A stretch of DNA of 7,626 nt from Bacteroidota bacterium (lineage in GTDB: Bacteria; Bacteroidota; Bacteroidia; Cytophagales; Cyclobacteriaceae): contig JAHEMS010000160.1 of NCBI GenBank assembly GCA_024643595.1, positions 1 through 7,626 of the forward strand, written 5' to 3'. Every line of letters begins with the position of its first letter. Positions within the stretch are counted from its first letter, which is position 1. The translations under genes and the position numbers were made by a program. Positions 6,983 to 7,626 of the stretch are shown here, piece by piece. Below the pieces are notes generated by a model that made no database searches, was not told the origin of the DNA, and worked only from the letters and a program-made list of their open reading frames with translations.

Positions 6983-7626
6983 TTATTCAATCTTCAATAC
7001 GGCCATAAACGCTTCCTGGGGGATCTCTACATTACCCACCTGGCGCATGCGTTTCTTTCCTTTCTTTTGTTTTTCCAGCAATTTGCGTTTACGCGAAATG
7101 TCGCCGCCATAACATTTTGCCAAAACGTTTTTCCGAATGGCACTTAATGTCTCGCGCGCTACAATTTTTTGTCCAATAGCCGCTTGTATGGCCACCTCAA
7201 ACATGTGACGTGGTATAAGTTCTTTCAATTTCTCGCACAACTTTCTTCCCCACTCCTGTGCCTTTCCACGATGAACAATGGCAGATAGTGCATCTACCTT
7301 CTCACCATTCAACTGCACATCCAGTTTCACCATGTCACTTTCACGCCAATCGATTAATGTGTAATCCAATGAGGCATATCCTTTCGAAATGGTTTTCAAT
7401 TTGTCGAAGAAGTCGAAAACAATTTCAGCGAGTGGCATTTCAAACGTTAATTCTACACGATCTGAAGTAAGGTAATTTTGGTTTTTGATTACCCCACGTC
7501 TATCCATACATAACCCGATGATAGGCCCAATAAATTCTGATTTGGTAATAATTTGCGCACGAATGAATGGCTCATTAATAAAATCGATCGTAGTAGGATC
7601 CGGCATTTCAGAAGGCGCGTTGATGT
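6983..7626 (-). CDS. lepA: Elongation factor 4 (LepA), C-terminal part (5' end off the right edge)
   Basis: LepA/EF4 is a ribosome-associated GTPase that acts in translation and ribosome assembly. Only the last 213 or so of roughly 600 residues lie here; the frame stays open through 7626, so the first ATG in the window, at 7606, is internal (INAPSE precedes MPDP). The GTPase and domains II and III are outside. Visible are the EF-G domain V-like fold (PFIRAQIITKSEFIGPIIGL, then MPLAEIVFDFFDKLKTISKG and YASLDYTL) and the LepA-specific C-terminal domain with LIPRHMFEVAIQAAIGQKIV, NVLAKCYGGDISRKRKLLEK and GNVEIPQEAFMAVL, which closely follow E. coli LepA. The basic KQKKGKKRM segment is typical of the ribosome-facing tail. 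It heads the visible cluster, ending 13 bases before folD. Identity is certain; completeness of the gene cannot be judged. Confidence 0.97.
   Translation of the reverse strand, partial: INAPSEMPDPTTIDFINEPFIRAQIITKSEFIGPIIGLCMDRRGVIKNQNYLTSDRVELTFEMPLAEIVFDFFDKLKTISKGYASLDYTLIDWRESDMVKLDVQLNGEKVDALSAIVHRGKAQEWGRKLCEKLKELIPRHMFEVAIQAAIGQKIVARETLSAIRKNVLAKCYGGDISRKRKLLEKQKKGKKRMRQVGNVEIPQEAFMAVLKIE

Noticed and set aside
7258..7470. Plus-strand 70-codon ORF
   Set aside because: Antisense to highly conserved lepA sequence.

Overview
The window looks like a piece of a Bacteroidota chromosome, probably from the Cytophagales/Cytophagia side. The evidence is a SusC/RagA-type TonB-linked outer-membrane protein, an OmpA-type protein with TPR, PD40 propeller and carboxypeptidase-regulatory-like domains, a TAnnTTTG-type -7 promoter box, AT-rich gene starts that mostly lack a Shine-Dalgarno sequence, and the protein families seen. 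Lineage below phylum is inference.

All seven genes lie on the minus strand, so they are transcribed from the right edge toward the left. In transcription order they are: lepA (elongation factor 4, 5' part off the right edge), folD, queE, pabB, pabC, an OmpA-family/PorE-like envelope protein, and a susC-like TonB-dependent receptor whose 3' part runs off the left edge. No RNA gene, CRISPR array, insertion sequence or long repeat was found. No gene-free stretch exceeds about 180 bases.

The right half (about 3898 to 7626) is a tight housekeeping cluster. Gaps are 13, 26 and 9 bases, and pabB and pabC overlap by 17. It joins translation (LepA), one-carbon folate metabolism (FolD), the p-aminobenzoate branch of folate synthesis (PabB and PabC) and the 7-deazaguanine step of queuosine synthesis (QueE). 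PabB makes aminodeoxychorismate and PabC converts it to p-aminobenzoate; FolD acts on the finished tetrahydrofolate cofactor. The glutaminase partner PabA is not in the window.

The left half holds two cell-envelope genes. The 631-residue OmpA-family protein starts 62 bases after pabC and may be read with the cluster or separately. The susC-like gene follows after 182 bases that contain its likely promoter. Its usual partner, a SusD-like lipoprotein, would lie beyond the left edge.

I see mostly conserved genes and no clear undescribed system. The points most worth a second look are the PorE-like architecture without a lipobox, the mixed folate/deazapurine gene cluster, and the start-site choices for pabC and queE.
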